64,000 bases of DNA from Knufia peltigerae (lineage: Eukaryota > Ascomycota > Eurotiomycetes > Chaetothyriales > Trichomeriaceae), in assembly GCA_030247855.1 (NCBI GenBank), contig JAPDRN010000011.1, positions 310,001-374,000 of the forward strand. The letters run 5' to 3'. How positions within the stretch are numbered: position 1 is the stretch's first letter; each line of letters begins with the position of its first letter. A program made the translations under genes and the position numbers. The notes below the pieces were generated by a model. It was given only the letters and a program-made list of their open reading frames with translations. It searched no databases and was not told the DNA's origin. Of this stretch, positions 9,700 through 21,302 are shown piece after piece.

Positions 9700-11002
9700 A
9701 TTGAGTCCGATAAATTCACGTCAAATTGAAATAGATTCGATCAGGGAGGTGCAAACAACAAGAGTTGCCAGTCGAAAGACTTTGTAGCAACGAGGAAGCG
9801 AGAGAATGGCAAGAGGAGCACGGTAGTTTAAGGAAAGGATCAACCATTCAACAGTTGATCGAGTAGTCGGCTTCATGGCCGACCAGGCGATTGTTGTCTC
9901 TCCATGTCTATGGAACCCCGCGGGGGATGGGAACTTCATTTCGGGTCATTGAGCGGCGATCCATGGCTGATGCTGCCTTGTATCACACGATTCTGAACCG
10001 ATAACAAGGATCAGAAATGGTGTGAATGGCCACAAGATTGGAGAAGGTCAATTGCCGAAAGTCAGCGACGGACTCTGACCATGTGCGCCATTGACGCACG
10101 ATCAGCGGAATTGGCGAGTTGATACCTTGGCATCGTCTCTGGTTTGGTATGAGGTTGGTAGAATATTGAGCTACTGCTGGCACCATTAAAAGTCTGGTAT
10201 CCGTATCCTGTCTGGTGTCAGTGGTACAAGTCCGAGGCTAAGTACTTTCCGAGTAATAGGTAGCATTGTAGTACCCCATAGTTAGATACGGATGGTACTC
10301 CGTATGTACTGTAGTTGGCGTGGATGTTTCCTGGGGATTGTGGGAGGGAAGAGAGGAGTCGTGACTGCCAAGACACTCGTGATGCTCTGTCAGACTCGGT
10401 CATTCTCCGTTCAACTCCGACTGTACATAACAACGGTAGCATCTTTCACAACCTTTAGCTGGCCATGGCCTTTACACCGAGGTCCTTGAAATGTGATCTA
10501 ATCAAAAACTGGCCTCCTCCTCTCCGAAGATATGAGTCGGCCGCGCTGCTGTTAGATGTTGACAGAATGCCGGTTCTCCACGACGGTAAGGTAAACCAAC
10601 AACACCTAGGAGATGAAGAATTTGGTAGGCTATACGACTACAGTTGCGAGAAGGCTCAAGGGCTCGTAGGTATGCCTACAAGCAATTCACTAGAAATGAG
10701 GGCCTTCTTTCCAACGGTGTCACATCACAAATCGCGCTTCAATGCGTACCTCTCTCGATGAAAACCAGGCTCTCTTTGATATCTGGCAGGGTTGATGATG
10801 ATACCTGCTGCACTTGAGGTTGCCGTCATGTTCATTTCCGAGTGCAATTCCTTTGACCGACCCCTTCTCTTTACCAACTTCACTTGACTCCTCTCTCCAG
10901 CATCACCTCTTCTCACGTTCGTTTCACAAGCTCGTCTCTCAATTACCTACTTCTCGTCACTCCCCATCTATTCTATATCCTGCTCAACCTAGAACTTACA
11001 AT
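9700..11002. other. Intergenic, divergent promoters
   Basis: 1.3 kb between the start of the sugar transporter (minus strand) and the start of the unknown gene at 11003. It contains a TACTCCGTA element at 10296-10304. A 98-codon frame at 10465-10761 has no recognisable domain and is not called. Confidence 0.5.
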
Positions 11003-12163
11003 ATGCCTTCAAATCGCTTCTCATGCTTCAAATCAGCTCCAAGGCATCGAAGCGTCAAGATGGATTTGAAAGATCAATTCGAATATGAGGAGGCTCAGAT
11101 CGCTCTTGAACAGCGCCAAGTAGATATCGACAAAAGACGACTGGAGCTTAAGCGACGCCGGGAAGACATGTTCCATCGAACAGAGATCGACTTGACTGAG
11201 GATAGTGACGAGGAGACGGAAGTACGAAGAGTCCTCGTCAAACAGGAGATCAAGCGAGAAGAACCCCCTACGAACTCCACATTGCTTCAACAAGCAGATG
11301 CTACTACTGTTCGTAGCCCCCAACAAGATGCGGCTACAGACACTACCAAGTCTATGGCCAATGGTAAGCATGGCAAATTACTCCTCAGATGGGCCGTAAC
11401 TAAAGCAAAGACAGCTGGAGCGACTACAGTTGCACCAGCCACTCTGACCGTGACACCAATGTCCACCAACCCTACCATTCCACCCGTCGTCGAGCCATAC
11501 TGTTTTGTCAATCTCGCGCCAGCATTAATGCAGGGCCGAGAAACTCCGTTCTCTAAAAACGCTGTTTTTGCACCGGATCCTACTGTCCAAACCATTGCCA
11601 AGCCAGCTGAGGTCTCGCAGCCGGCAACTCGAGAACGCAGTTTGGAGCAATCCAGCTCAGGCGAACGTGACTCTTCGCAATCAATGAGTACCCATGTCGC
11701 CATTCCAACAACTACACCTACCTTTGCGTCGAGGCGCCGAAATCGCCGAGCCAAGCCGCCTTGTGGGATTGTGCATGATTATTGGATTCTCTTGAAGAGG
11801 TACTTCAGGGACGACGCTGGTCTCGAAATGCGACAAGCTTCTGCTTTTGAAAAGCTCACCCATCTTTACTCGCTGAGACTCGGCAAAGGCCCTTCTGCTG
11901 ATACCCCAGCGATATTGCACCAAAGATTCGATAAAATAGTTGAGGAGCTTGACGGAGGTGGTGCCGAGGCATGGCCACTTCTGCCTCACAAACTCAAGTG
12001 GATTTCATCGTTCTCCCTGGTCTGGTGGCCTGCCTGCAAGAGCATCCCAAGGCAAGCCGAACGTGAGAGACTGCTCGACAAAGTGATTCGAGACATCAAA
12101 GAGCATAAATACAACGAGGAGGAGTACCATAAGATAGCCAGCACGGGGAGGCTGACTTCTTGA
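11003..12163 (+). CDS. Unknown coiled-coil protein with SUMO-interaction-like motif
   Basis: Single exon, 386 aa, from the ATG in ACAATATGCC. The frame extends upstream to an ATG at 10814, but those 63 residues are Ser/Pro-rich and look like leader. Residues about 20-55 form a strongly charged, predicted coiled coil (LKDQFEYEEAQIALEQRQ and onward). Next comes EIDLTEDSDEE, a hydrophobic core followed by acidic residues as in SUMO-interaction motifs. Then VLVKQEIKREE contains two overlapping psi-K-x-E sumoylation consensus sites. The middle is low-complexity Thr/Pro/Ala. The last 130 residues are more ordered and tryptophan-rich (DYWILLKRYFRDDAGLEM; WISSFSLVWWPACKS). I do not recognise the family. 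A nuclear role is a guess from the SUMO-type motifs and basic RRRNRRAKP. Confidence 0.6.
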   Translation: MPSNRFSCFKSAPRHRSVKMDLKDQFEYEEAQIALEQRQVDIDKRRLELKRRREDMFHRTEIDLTEDSDEETEVRRVLVKQEIKREEPPTNSTLLQQADATTVRSPQQDAATDTTKSMANGKHGKLLLRWAVTKAKTAGATTVAPATLTVTPMSTNPTIPPVVEPYCFVNLAPALMQGRETPFSKNAVFAPDPTVQTIAKPAEVSQPATRERSLEQSSSGERDSSQSMSTHVAIPTTTPTFASRRRNRRAKPPCGIVHDYWILLKRYFRDDAGLEMRQASAFEKLTHLYSLRLGKGPSADTPAILHQRFDKIVEELDGGGAEAWPLLPHKLKWISSFSLVWWPACKSIPRQAERERLLDKVIRDIKEHKYNEEEYHKIASTGRLTS

Positions 12164-12911
12164 CTAGAGCGAACGAGCTGCGCATCACGCCAGTCGCAAC
12201 GCTTTTCAGACGGAAACCACAGTCACAGCCAAGTGAAGAGGATTAGAACGCATTGGAGCTATCAAAACGATGAGAAATTGGATCGGAGAAGCACATGCAA
12301 CACGCCATATAACCGGCGTCAAAATGGAATCAGTTTGCTACGACTCGACATAACATGATTTTCCAAAGGAGAAAGGGAAAACAGGGAAGATGATGGTCGC
12401 GCTCATTGCTCTTTAGCCCGAGCTACCATTTCTCATTTGTATATTTCATATCAGCTACATCCATCCTACAAAGGTACAATTGGTACCTCAAATGGACGAA
12501 CTATACCCATCGCTTCATATTTGGGGGGTATCATGTTGAATCCACTCGAAACCGTAACTGCGTATTCTAGGTACTTCCCCGGTACCACGCCACCACCACA
12601 TGCTGTCCTTTGTTCGTCTCTTGAAAAAATTTGTCCAACTCCAGCTTTTTGTTGAAAAAGCCACTGGTGACAGACAAAAAGTATACCCTCCTCTAGCGGG
12701 ATATACTTGGGCCCCTTTTGAGAATTCTTTTCTGTTTCTTTTTTCTCGTCCGTTCGTTACCAAAAGTCATCTCACCTCGTTGCCATCATGGCCTTTCTGT
12801 ACATATACAAACCTAGGGTACGCACATGTATATATATCTCCCGGCCTTCAGCTTCCTCTCCTCGGCCACATCTCATGTTTCGTGTCACCCTCGACCACTT
12901 TGTGCGGTCAT
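12164..12911. other. Intergenic between convergent genes
   Basis: 748 bp holding the two 3' untranslated regions. Nothing else is supported. Part of a long antisense open frame (12600-13577) enters here but is a shadow of the GC-rich gene on the other strand. Confidence 0.5.
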
Positions 12912-14300
12912 CTACGGCTCACCCCAAATCTCATCGGCCACCTTCCTCACCAGGGCCAGTTTGGCACTCTGGTCGTCGTCGGACAGGGGGTACCCGCTCT
13001 CGTGGGTGCTGAAGCCGCACTGGGGGCTGACGCCGATCCTCTTGAGGGCCTCCTCGCGGGTCTGCCCGGACCCCTGCGCGACGAAGTCGGCGGCCTTGTA
13101 GATCTTGGCCTTGGTGGCCTCCTTGTCCTCGAGCTGGCGCAGTTTCGTGCTGATGCAACCCACGATGACGTTCTTGTTCCTGGGGAGGAACTTGAGAGGT
13201 TCGAACCCTCCGGCCCGCTCGGTGTCGTATTCCAGGTAGAAGGTGTTGACGTTGAGGTTCTCGAACAGCCTCTTGGCGATGATGTCGTAGGCCCCCTCGG
13301 CGAAGTGTCGGCCCCCGATGAAGTTGCCCCGGCACAGGTGGACGCCCGTGTGGAGGTCGGCGGGCAGGCCGGCGATGGAGTCGTTGTACAGCTTGATGTA
13401 GGCGTCCAGAAGCTCGTCGACCGTCCCGACGTTGTCCTTGTCCTCCTCCCAACCCTTGCGGAAGGCGTTGGAACAGAAATCTTTTTGGTTCGAATTCGTC
13501 AGATCATGAGCCCCGGGGGGAAAAAGGACGGAAAAGAAAAGTTCCTCTTACATGCCAAACCAGGGTCATCGAATTGAACGTTTCTCAACCCGGCATCGTA
13601 CAAGACTTGTAACTCGGCCTTGTAAGCCTTTGCGACGTCGGCAAAGTATTCGGCATCATTCGAATAGGCTTCGGGGGTGTACGCCTTGCCTTGCTTGTAT
13701 CTCATGTGGAACCACTATGTACATGGTCCTTTGTGAGTTTTGCGAGATCGTATCAAGTGAGGAACCGAGGAAGGCCCAAAAAAAGAAGCAAAAACTCACA
13801 GCAGGTGTAATGACGGTCAACTTGATGTTTCCCCATTCTTCCTTGGGGACGAAAGCCTGAACCTCCTTCAACTCGGCAAGATTGCTCTTGGTGCCGTTGG
13901 CAGGGTACCGAATCTTTGAACCGGCGATCACGCTGTCCCCGGGCATGACTTTGCGGTCCTTTTCGATCAGACTCACCACGTCCGGGTGGTACAGCCGGAA
14001 CATGCTGGCGTCGGCGTCCTGCAGTCTGGTCGTGCCCTCGAGCTCGTCCCAAAACAGACCCCAGAATCGGGTACGGTTGTACTCGCCGCTGTTCACGGCC
14101 TTGAAGCCGAGGTCGAGCTGAGTCTTGACGATCTTGCCGATTGACTCCTTCTCGATGGCGGGCAGGCCAGCTGCCTCCTCCGAGATGCCCTCGTCGCGGA
14201 TTTGGGCGCGGACATCTAGCAGCTTTTGGGGTCGGAGGAGTGAGCCCATGTGTTCGGCCCTGAAGGGTGGGGCATGGTGAAGTTGGGACGAAGATGCCAT
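12912..14300 (-). CDS. Short MetE-like (cobalamin-independent methionine synthase family) protein
   Basis: Three exons, 13800-14300, 13552-13714 and 12912-13480 (410 aa). It has only the C-terminal catalytic TIM-barrel of MetE, in the style of bacterial YxjG-type proteins, not the roughly 760-residue fungal Met6. Landmarks are FRAEHMGSLLRPQ near the N-terminus, WFHMRYKQGK across the first splice, NVQFDDPGLAYFC across the second, HTGVHLCRGN with the His-x-Cys zinc ligands, and PQCGFST with the last zinc cysteine. The zinc site suggests thiol methylation, possibly methyl transfer to homocysteine or another thiol; the methyl donor is unknown. Exon 3 is conspicuously rich in G/C third positions, far more than its neighbours, which may reflect high expression. 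Dense antisense open frames there are codon-bias shadows. Confidence 0.82.
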
Positions 14301-14868
14301 TGTCGATGTGATCTCTACTCCGGAAAAAATGAGAAATGAAAGAGAAACTTTTGAGAGAAAAGATCAAAAAGCTCGATACGAGGTCTAGACGAGGGGGAAG
14401 ATAGGAATTGGGAAAACTCTGGATCAAATTTGAACGCTTTGCCCAAGTCTCCATTTTTGTGGGATTCAATACCTCTGCAAATGTGTACAGAATGTGGTGC
14501 TATTATTTTCCCCGCAATCCATCCGCCCATGAAGACAACCGACAAGATTGTAGAGAATGGTCGTTGGGTCCGAAGTACCTCAGGTACCTGGGGTAGAACC
14601 AAAGAACTTGAGGAAAATACGCAGACGCACTTCAGGATCGTATCCCTGTCCACGATCATACAGGATATTAATTGACTCGCTCGAGTCTAGTTACAGCATT
14701 GACTAGCAACAACTCGCTGCTAGTTTTCTACGGACAATTGTCTCAAATGCCTGCGAGAGGCCGAAGAGCAAACGTTCAATCAATCTTGTTCGGCCATCCA
14801 TCCCAATTTCGCAAGACTTTGACACATGGAATATGAGTTGTGAATGTAGGAAAATATCAGGCGGCCGT
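14301..14868. other. Intergenic, promoter of the MetE-like gene
   Basis: 568 bp between the MetE-like start and the stop of the KH protein, both on the minus strand. No gene is seen in it. Confidence 0.5.
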
Positions 14869-16437
14869 TCAAATACGATGCTTCTCGCTTTCTATGGTGG
14901 CTGTTAGTAGGGCATTTACGAGTAGTGGGCAGCAGACTCACCTAGCCTGGAGTAAAGCATGTACAAGGCCATTTGGTTGCACTCTTGTGTACCAGTAATA
15001 GTGACCAAGCGCTCATTGCTGTTGTCCTGCGGTTCGTTGATCTTGATCACACTACCACTAAGGTGTCGGATCTCGTTGATCTTGGCGCCACCTTTGCCAA
15101 TGATGGCTCCAACCATGTCGTTGGGAATGAAAATTTGCTGTGTAATGGGCTGTCCGGGCATGGCATGAGCTGGCTGGGCGGGTTGTCCATGTGGACCTGG
15201 CTGAGGCGGCATTTGTCCATATGGCGCGGGCTGTTGAGGCATGCCTCCATAACTGGGTGTTCGAGGGGTGGCAGCATATGGTGTTCCTTGAGCAGGATAT
15301 GGTTGCTGGGGAGGGATGTGCATCTGAGGAGCACCATAAGGTTGCGGTGGCACACGCTGAGGGGGGTGAGTGTTGTGTCGCTTATACATGTCTGGATGAC
15401 CATACTGGCCACCAGCGGGTTGTGGGACGTATGGCACAACTTGCATTCCTCCTGGCACGACACCAGCAGGGCCACCACTTCTGGTAGCATAGGCAGAGGC
15501 GGCAGGGCCACCGAAACGTTCAGTCAGCTGCTCAACAAGAGTCACAGCGACATAATATGTCGCGATGTGCACAGCATCTGCCACACCTAACACCACCAAA
15601 GAACGTTCAGTGGAGAGTGGTAAGCATGAATCAGAGGCGTTAAGACGAGCACCAGATGCTTCTTGGATTTCACGAATGCGGACCCCAGATTTTCCAATGA
15701 TGGATCCAATGAGGATGTGGGGGATCAATAGGCGTAGAGGGTACGTCTTCGACTGTGCGGTAGAGGGTGCCTCAAGAGGTTCGTTGTTAAGAGTACGAAT
15801 GATTAGTCCAAAGGCCTGCACAAAGTTAGATTTCAGTAAGCAAAAGTATGGGGCCAAGCTGGGAACATACTTTGGCAACAGCATCTTGAGCTCCGCTGAC
15901 GGTCAAGATGCGTTCGACAGCACCACGAGAATAGTCGCTTACTGTGCATTTTGCACCTGAGAGCTTCCGGATCTGTGTTACATTTTCACCACCTTTACCA
16001 ATACAAGTGGCGGCTTCGGCACTGGAAATAACCGCACGAATATGAATCCACTGAGACTCGTCTTGGGTTGCTGTTGTTGACGCCTGAGAGCCGGCAAGAT
16101 CAATCTGCGACGTGGAAGGCGGGAGTGGCAAAGTATCTGCAGGGGGCAGTGTTGCAGATCCATTGGTCGCAGAAGAGTCTGCTGTTTCTGTATGATTGTC
16201 GGCATCGCCGTTGGTCACGGGTGCTGGGAGTCCTTGAATTTCCTTTGACTTTGTATCTTCAGCGACGGAACCATCTTTGGGCTCGATTCCTTCCAGGGCA
16301 GCCTCTTCCTTAACAACTTTGTCAAGTGCTGGGCGCTTGGCTTCTGGGAGGTCAGTTGGGGCGGATGGAGAAGAGGGGTCTTCCAGGGGTCGCTTTGCTG
16401 AGGACATTGCGGTTGTGGATGTGGGTGATGCAGACAT
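14869..16437 (-). CDS. Three-KH-domain RNA-binding protein (PBP2/HEK2/Rnc1-like)
   Basis: Three exons, 15871-16437, 14942-15815 and 14869-14891 (487 aa). A low-complexity acidic N-terminus of about 130 residues precedes KH1 (IGKGGENVTQIR), KH2 (IGKSGVRIREIQ), a Pro/Gln/Gly-rich linker of about 130 residues (PPQPYGAPQMHIPPQQ), and KH3 (IGKGGAKINEIR). All three GxxG RNA-contact loops are intact. The last exon is only 23 nt. The 14892 acceptor gives the ending RLESEKHRI, conserved in related fungal proteins, whereas the first AG after the donor would insert ATI instead of E. By family it binds poly(C)-type or U-rich mRNA and affects stability, localisation or telomere-related transcripts. This is a core gene, not part of an accessory cluster. 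Confidence 0.92.
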
Positions 16438-17539
16438 GTCGTGTGACTTTCAAATATCACCCAAGTGGACGGAATATTGTGTTCAGAATCCTTATTATTT
16501 TTGTTTTCTCTTGATAGACTGATTTATGTACACCGGGGATGTCGAAAGAAAACTTGCTTGCAGGTGCAGAGGGTGTAGGATGCCAAAGTTGAGCGACAGA
16601 GACTTGAGAAGGGTTGTGTTCAGGAGCTTCGTGCTAGGATTGACTGAGGATGAGGAAGACGCTATGCTCTCAAGATGCCGCAGGTGCAGGAAAGGAGGCA
16701 GGTAGGTAGAATGGTGGGCGAGGTGTGAGTGGTTTTTTTTTCTCGCGTAGGAGAGTGAATGCGGTGGTAGGAAGAGGTGAAGTTGATCAAAACAACGCCT
16801 TCAGGGTGATCCCGATATCCGTTCTCCTTCCCAGCAGTTGAAAGGATGCTTCTGTACTTAACTCGAGTGGCCTTTGTTTGATTGTGATTCAAACCAAAGG
16901 AACAAGACAAGCGGACGGTGAAGAAAGGGGAGGAGCAGTCGCGTGAAAGGCAGCCAGCATGAACTCGAGCAAGGATGCAACGAGGGTGATGAAAGGGATA
17001 AAGGCTGGTGAGGAAGGGTTGAAGAAGTGAAGAGATGCGCAGGAGAGAGAGAGTTGGCGCAAAAGAGGAGAGAAAATAATGCCAACTATTAGGGACGTGG
17101 GAAGTTGCAATTGATGATCATGTCCTCCTTTACACGCCTGGCGAAGTCTCTAATGGCTTCCTAGTAATAAAAGCTGGGGAAAGTCGCTGCCCGTGAGATT
17201 TGTCAAAACCCGGCGAATTTGCGCCAAGCGAAATTACAGTCACGTGATACGCCCGTCACATTGGGCACCAATTTCTTAGTGCTATCATAGGTACTCTGTA
17301 CTCTGTACCTACAGACATGAACAATAGACTCTTTATACTCGATACATATTCTTCATATGAATACCATATGCTGAGCGAAGATTCAATCACCGGTGTCACA
17401 ATGAAAGCTGTACCCAGATTGTGCCATCTGTACCCTTACCAGAGATAACATTTCACGAATGTCATTCCGCTGAGTAGTAAGTTGTTCTTCAGACGGGATC
17501 CAGTCAAGTCAAATCAATTCGAAGAAGTTCGTATCCGTA
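16438..17539. other. Leader and promoter of the KH gene
   Basis: 1.1 kb without a supported gene. The stretch 16540-17090 is purine-rich on the plus strand (pyrimidine-rich in the transcript), as in long fungal 5' leaders. A palindromic TCACGTGA lies at 17240-17247. Short minus-strand open frames across 16660-17110 are Ser/Leu/Pro-rich translations of that pyrimidine tract and are not called. Confidence 0.5.
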
Positions 17540-18933
17540 CTACTTCACATCGTTTCGATTCCGCATTGCTTGTTCATACTCCGCATCGATGTCGTCTGTC
17601 CACACCCATTTCATTCTGTTGATGACCCGCTTATGGATCTCTGGCACACATTGGTCAAACGGCAGGTCCTTCATAATGTCTGCTTGAGCCTGATAAACTT
17701 CAACCGCATCTCGCGATGTGCGCTGGACCTTCTGTGCCCGCGGAAGCCGTACGTCTTGATATAGCGACATCCAAGCCTCGAGAGACCTCTCGTTGGTGGA
17801 CGATGAGGCTCTAAGGTAATCTTGAAGTGCACGGCCGAGGATATAGCCATCTTCGATTGCTTGACCAGCACCTGCACCTACAGCACATGTCAGCACGGCC
17901 GACTCAGATGGAGAAGCCACACTTACCTTGATGTGGTGTCATAGCGTGAGCCGCATCGCCCAACAGGACAACCTTGCCACCAAGATACACCCACTGATCC
18001 AGTGGCTTTCGGTCGTTTATCAGCCATTTCGACGGTTGCTCCGGCATCAGTTGAATCAATTTCTGCACTTTCTCCTCAAACCCTTTGAAGGCTTCGAAAA
18101 CCTCCGCCTTCTCACCAAGCGCCGTCCAACTTTCCTTCAAGTCACCCAAATTCTCTTCTTTCTCTGCAACAAATGCAACAATATTTAAAGTCTTGTTCTG
18201 TGAGATAGGAAAGCATAGGAAGTGCCTGTTTTTCCCGAGCCATGTTACCGAATATGTCTCGAAACCCCACCAGTCCTCGATCTCAGAGATTGGCACCAAT
18301 CCACGGTACGCGATCCTTCCACTGTACTCTGGATTGTCTCTCGCGAATTGAGCTCGCACAGCTGAGTGTATACCGTCGCAGCCAATGACCAAATTCGCCT
18401 TGGCTGTCGTACCATTCTCAAATTCGATATGGACCTGATCGCCTTCCTCCTGCGAATTTGTCAGCTTATACGGTCAAAGGCGGCATGTTTGTTGACAGGC
18501 ATACTGTAATCGTTCGACACCGCTTTTCAGTATGGAGAGTGGCTGCATTCCTCTCTTTGACAATATCCACCAACAGGTCAAGGAATTCTGCCCGGTGAAC
18601 CGGCAACGACTTGATTTGATCTGTATCAGCAGAGGGCACAGTGACAACATCACTTCCATCATCAAATTTTCGAAAAGTGATCCAAATACCGCTGCGCTTC
18701 CCAGCTATGCTCGCGATTTTTTCGCGAAGACCTATGTTGTGAAGCAATTTCGCCGCGTTGGTTCCAATACCTACTCCGGCACCAATCTCTTTGTACTGTG
18801 GCGCCTGCTCATAGATGTCGATCTCAATTGCGTTCCCGCATTGGTAATTGAGGGATAGGGCGGTGCAGAGCCCTCCGATCCCTCCTCCTATCACAGCAAC
18901 CTTGAAAGGAGGACGATAGACAGATGCGGGCAT
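17540..18933 (-). CDS. FAD-dependent aromatic monooxygenase, salicylate-hydroxylase-like
   Basis: Three exons, 18505-18933, 17927-18449 and 17540-17877 (429 aa), starting at MPASVYRPPF. It has the N-terminal FAD Rossmann motif VAVIGGGIGG (about residues 12-21), the DG motif LVIGCDGIHSAVR, and the ribose-binding GDAAHAMTPHQGAGAGQ, which is complete only across the last splice. This is the group A flavoprotein hydroxylase plan: NAD(P)H and O2 are used to hydroxylate, sometimes decarboxylate, a phenolic ring. Length and motifs fit salicylate 1-monooxygenase or 6-hydroxynicotinate-type enzymes; the ring substrate is not determinable. It shares a 593-bp intergenic region with a divergently transcribed MFS exporter, suggesting co-regulation. 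No peroxisomal signal is seen. Confidence 0.87.
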
Positions 18934-19526
18934 CGTCGTGTTGCCTACTTCGGCACACCTACACCTTGTACGAAACAAGATATGCCAAGCGTGCGGGCGT
19001 AAGGCTTGTAAAAGGTACTTGCAATAACCCTCAGATACGAGCTTGCAACTCGTTTGTGGCGGCGTTGTTTATGGTAAGTCCTGAATACTCACGACGAGCT
19101 CGACAAGGTGATTTTCTCCTCTATCGAAGTACCTTCCTCTCTCTTTTGAACTAGCCTGCCTCGCCAAACAGCCTGTTTTCAGGCAATTTCTGTGAAAATC
19201 ACAATTGCCGAAATTTGGGCCTACAACATGGAAAAATAATAGATGATAATTGATGGGGATACCCCGTCCCCCACAGAGTACCCCAAATATCGCAAGAGTC
19301 ATGGATGAGGCTTAACACAACTACCGATACATGGGATCTACACTGCTCTTACTTGTATAGGCAGCTGTGAAGATGTCCCAAGGTCATCTCCTGCCTTTGG
19401 AGCACCTCAAGCACCGCCAATCTCCACGGTTGCCAAGCAGAAATCAATGCGGCTCACCAAAGATGCGACTTCCAGCTCATTGCCATCTTCTTCCTCTTCT
19501 TGTGTATAGCTGGGACCACACAGAGA
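18934..19526. promoter_or_regulatory. Shared divergent promoter of monooxygenase and MFS exporter
   Basis: 593 bp separate two start codons on opposite strands. It has no gene of its own. The head-to-head arrangement of an aromatic hydroxylase and a drug/metabolite exporter is the reason to treat it as one control region; no specific operator was identified. Confidence 0.45.
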
Positions 19527-21302
19527 ATGGCCTCGTATCAGGGAAAGGCTGAGATAGTTCAAATGGAGAAAGACCAGGAGACAGCACCTTACACTGGTGA
19601 GAAGGTCGAAGAGGCTCAACAAGTGGAGGTAGAAGATGCGCCAACAGTCGCCACTCGATTGGACAAGCATGGCCTCCCTCTTGTTCCTCAGCCGACACAA
19701 CGCAAGGACGACCCTCTGGTGAGTTGACCACCGACCATCCAGCATGCTCAAATAGTTTCCATCTAGCCAGGATACTGACGATCTGTAGAATTGGTCACCA
19801 ATGCTCAAATTGTTCGTTCTGCTGCAAGTCAGCTGGCTCTCTTTCCTAGGGCCCATGGCGGGAGCTATCGTCAATCCTGCGTTCGTCCCTTTGAGCAAGC
19901 AGTTCAACATCACTGTGGTCGAAGCTTCCTACGAGCTCACAGTATATATTGTCTTTGCAGGTATAGGACCGTTACTCACTGTGCCGCTGTCCAACGTGTA
20001 CGGTCGACGGCCCATCTACATTTGCGGAAACCTCCTTGCGGCTGTGACAAACATTGCTGCCGGGTACTGCAACACATGGTCGGGTATAATTGCGACACGC
20101 GTGTTCAATGGGATCGGCGCTGGTTCTCCTACCGCCATAGGTGCAGCCACGATCTGCGACATGTACTTTCTTCATGAGCGCGGATTTTACATGGGTATTT
20201 TCACATTCTTCCTCACCAATGGGCCACATGCGGCTTCGTTATTTGGTGGTTTCATTGCTCAGAATCTCGGCTGGAGATGGGCTTTCCTGATCCCCGTGAG
20301 TACGTCCAAACGTGTGTCCTCTTGATCTAATAGTTGGAAGGGGTACATCCAGCTGGGCACGATGGTGTTTACACTTTTTTGCCTACCAGAAACACTATTC
20401 TTCCGCCGGACTATTACTGGCCGTCGAGAGCGCGCTTTCCGAGATTTACTTCTGTTCAGACAATCCGGATCGCAAGAGCGCAAACTCCGAGCTATCGACT
20501 TCCTGAGACCTTTCTACATGTTAAAATACCTTTCTATCGTCATCCCAGGCCTTTATTACATGACAGCGTTTGGCTTCGGTTCGGTTATGTTTGCCGCAAC
20601 AGGTTCTAGCCTTTTCCGAAAACTTTATCATTTTAATGTCGCACAGACTGGGATGCTGCTCAGTATACCATTACTCATCGGATGCCTCCTCGGTGAAATG
20701 AGTGCAGGATGGCTTACGGACTGGATGGTATATCGATATGCCAAGTCGCATGGAGGCAGACGAGAACCAGAGCCACGCATTAACGCTGTGGTCCTAGCCA
20801 TTTTATGTCCTATCGGCATTATCATCGATGGTGTCTGTCTGTCACACTACAAGACAGTGTCATGGGTAGGAGCCGCATTTGGCATGGGTATCGCGAACTT
20901 TGGCCTGCAGATTGCTACGACCGTCACCTACTCGTACTGTACTGATGTATGGATCAGCGTTTCTATCCCATGCGTCATTCTTACTGACATTGTCATAGTG
21001 CTACAAACCTCAAAGCTCCGAGATATCAAGCATTCTCAATGTCTTCCGAAACGTCTTTTCGATGACGATTTCCTTTTATGCGTACGGGCACATCTTCTCT
21101 TCTTCAACCGCATTGCAATAAGCTAATCGCTGTACTTACTAGGATTCCATTCGGTGACAAGATTGGATATCAATATGCGTGGCTTACGTTCGCTCTGCTG
21201 AATGTCATCTTTCTGGTTCCAATGATCATGCTTCGATTCTATGGGATCCGTTGGAGGAACAGTTCCTGGCAGAAGCCTCCGACTTTCCATAACGATATCT
21301 AG
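19527..21302 (+). CDS. MFS transporter, DHA1 drug:H+ antiporter type
   Basis: Five exons, 19527-19718, 19789-20295, 20353-20946, 20999-21081 and 21143-21302 (511 aa). After a charged cytosolic N-terminus, the first splice creates DDPLNWSPMLK, the typical entry to helix 1 in fungal DHA1 carriers. Further marks are PMAGAIVNPAFVPLSKQF, VPLSNVYGRRPIYI (motif A), GIGAGSPTAIGAATICDM, AQNLGWRWAFLIP, and C-terminal FGDKIGYQYAWLTFALL. These proteins export or import amphiphilic metabolites, toxicants and mycotoxin-like compounds at the plasma membrane. The divergent monooxygenase gene suggests that both handle the same aromatic compound. The final two introns were placed to keep SYCTDCYKPQSSEISSI and SFYAIPFGDK. 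Confidence 0.88.

Noticed and set aside
10465..10761. 98-codon plus-strand frame with ATG
   Set aside because: No recognisable domain, no splice partners and unremarkable composition; not enough to call a gene.
12931..13452. 173-codon minus-strand frame rich in Arg, Gly and Gln
   Set aside because: Alternative frame of MetE-like exon 3; the codon bias there removes stops in all frames.
12600..13577. 325-codon plus-strand open frame
   Set aside because: Lies antisense to the MetE-like gene in its very GC-rich exon. The translation is Gly/Val/Leu-biased and has no domain; it is a shadow.
14901..14941. 41-nt final intron in the KH gene
   Set aside because: The branch-like TACTAAC would touch the AG, and the ending RLATIESEKHRI is not conserved; the acceptor nine bases further gives RLESEKHRI.
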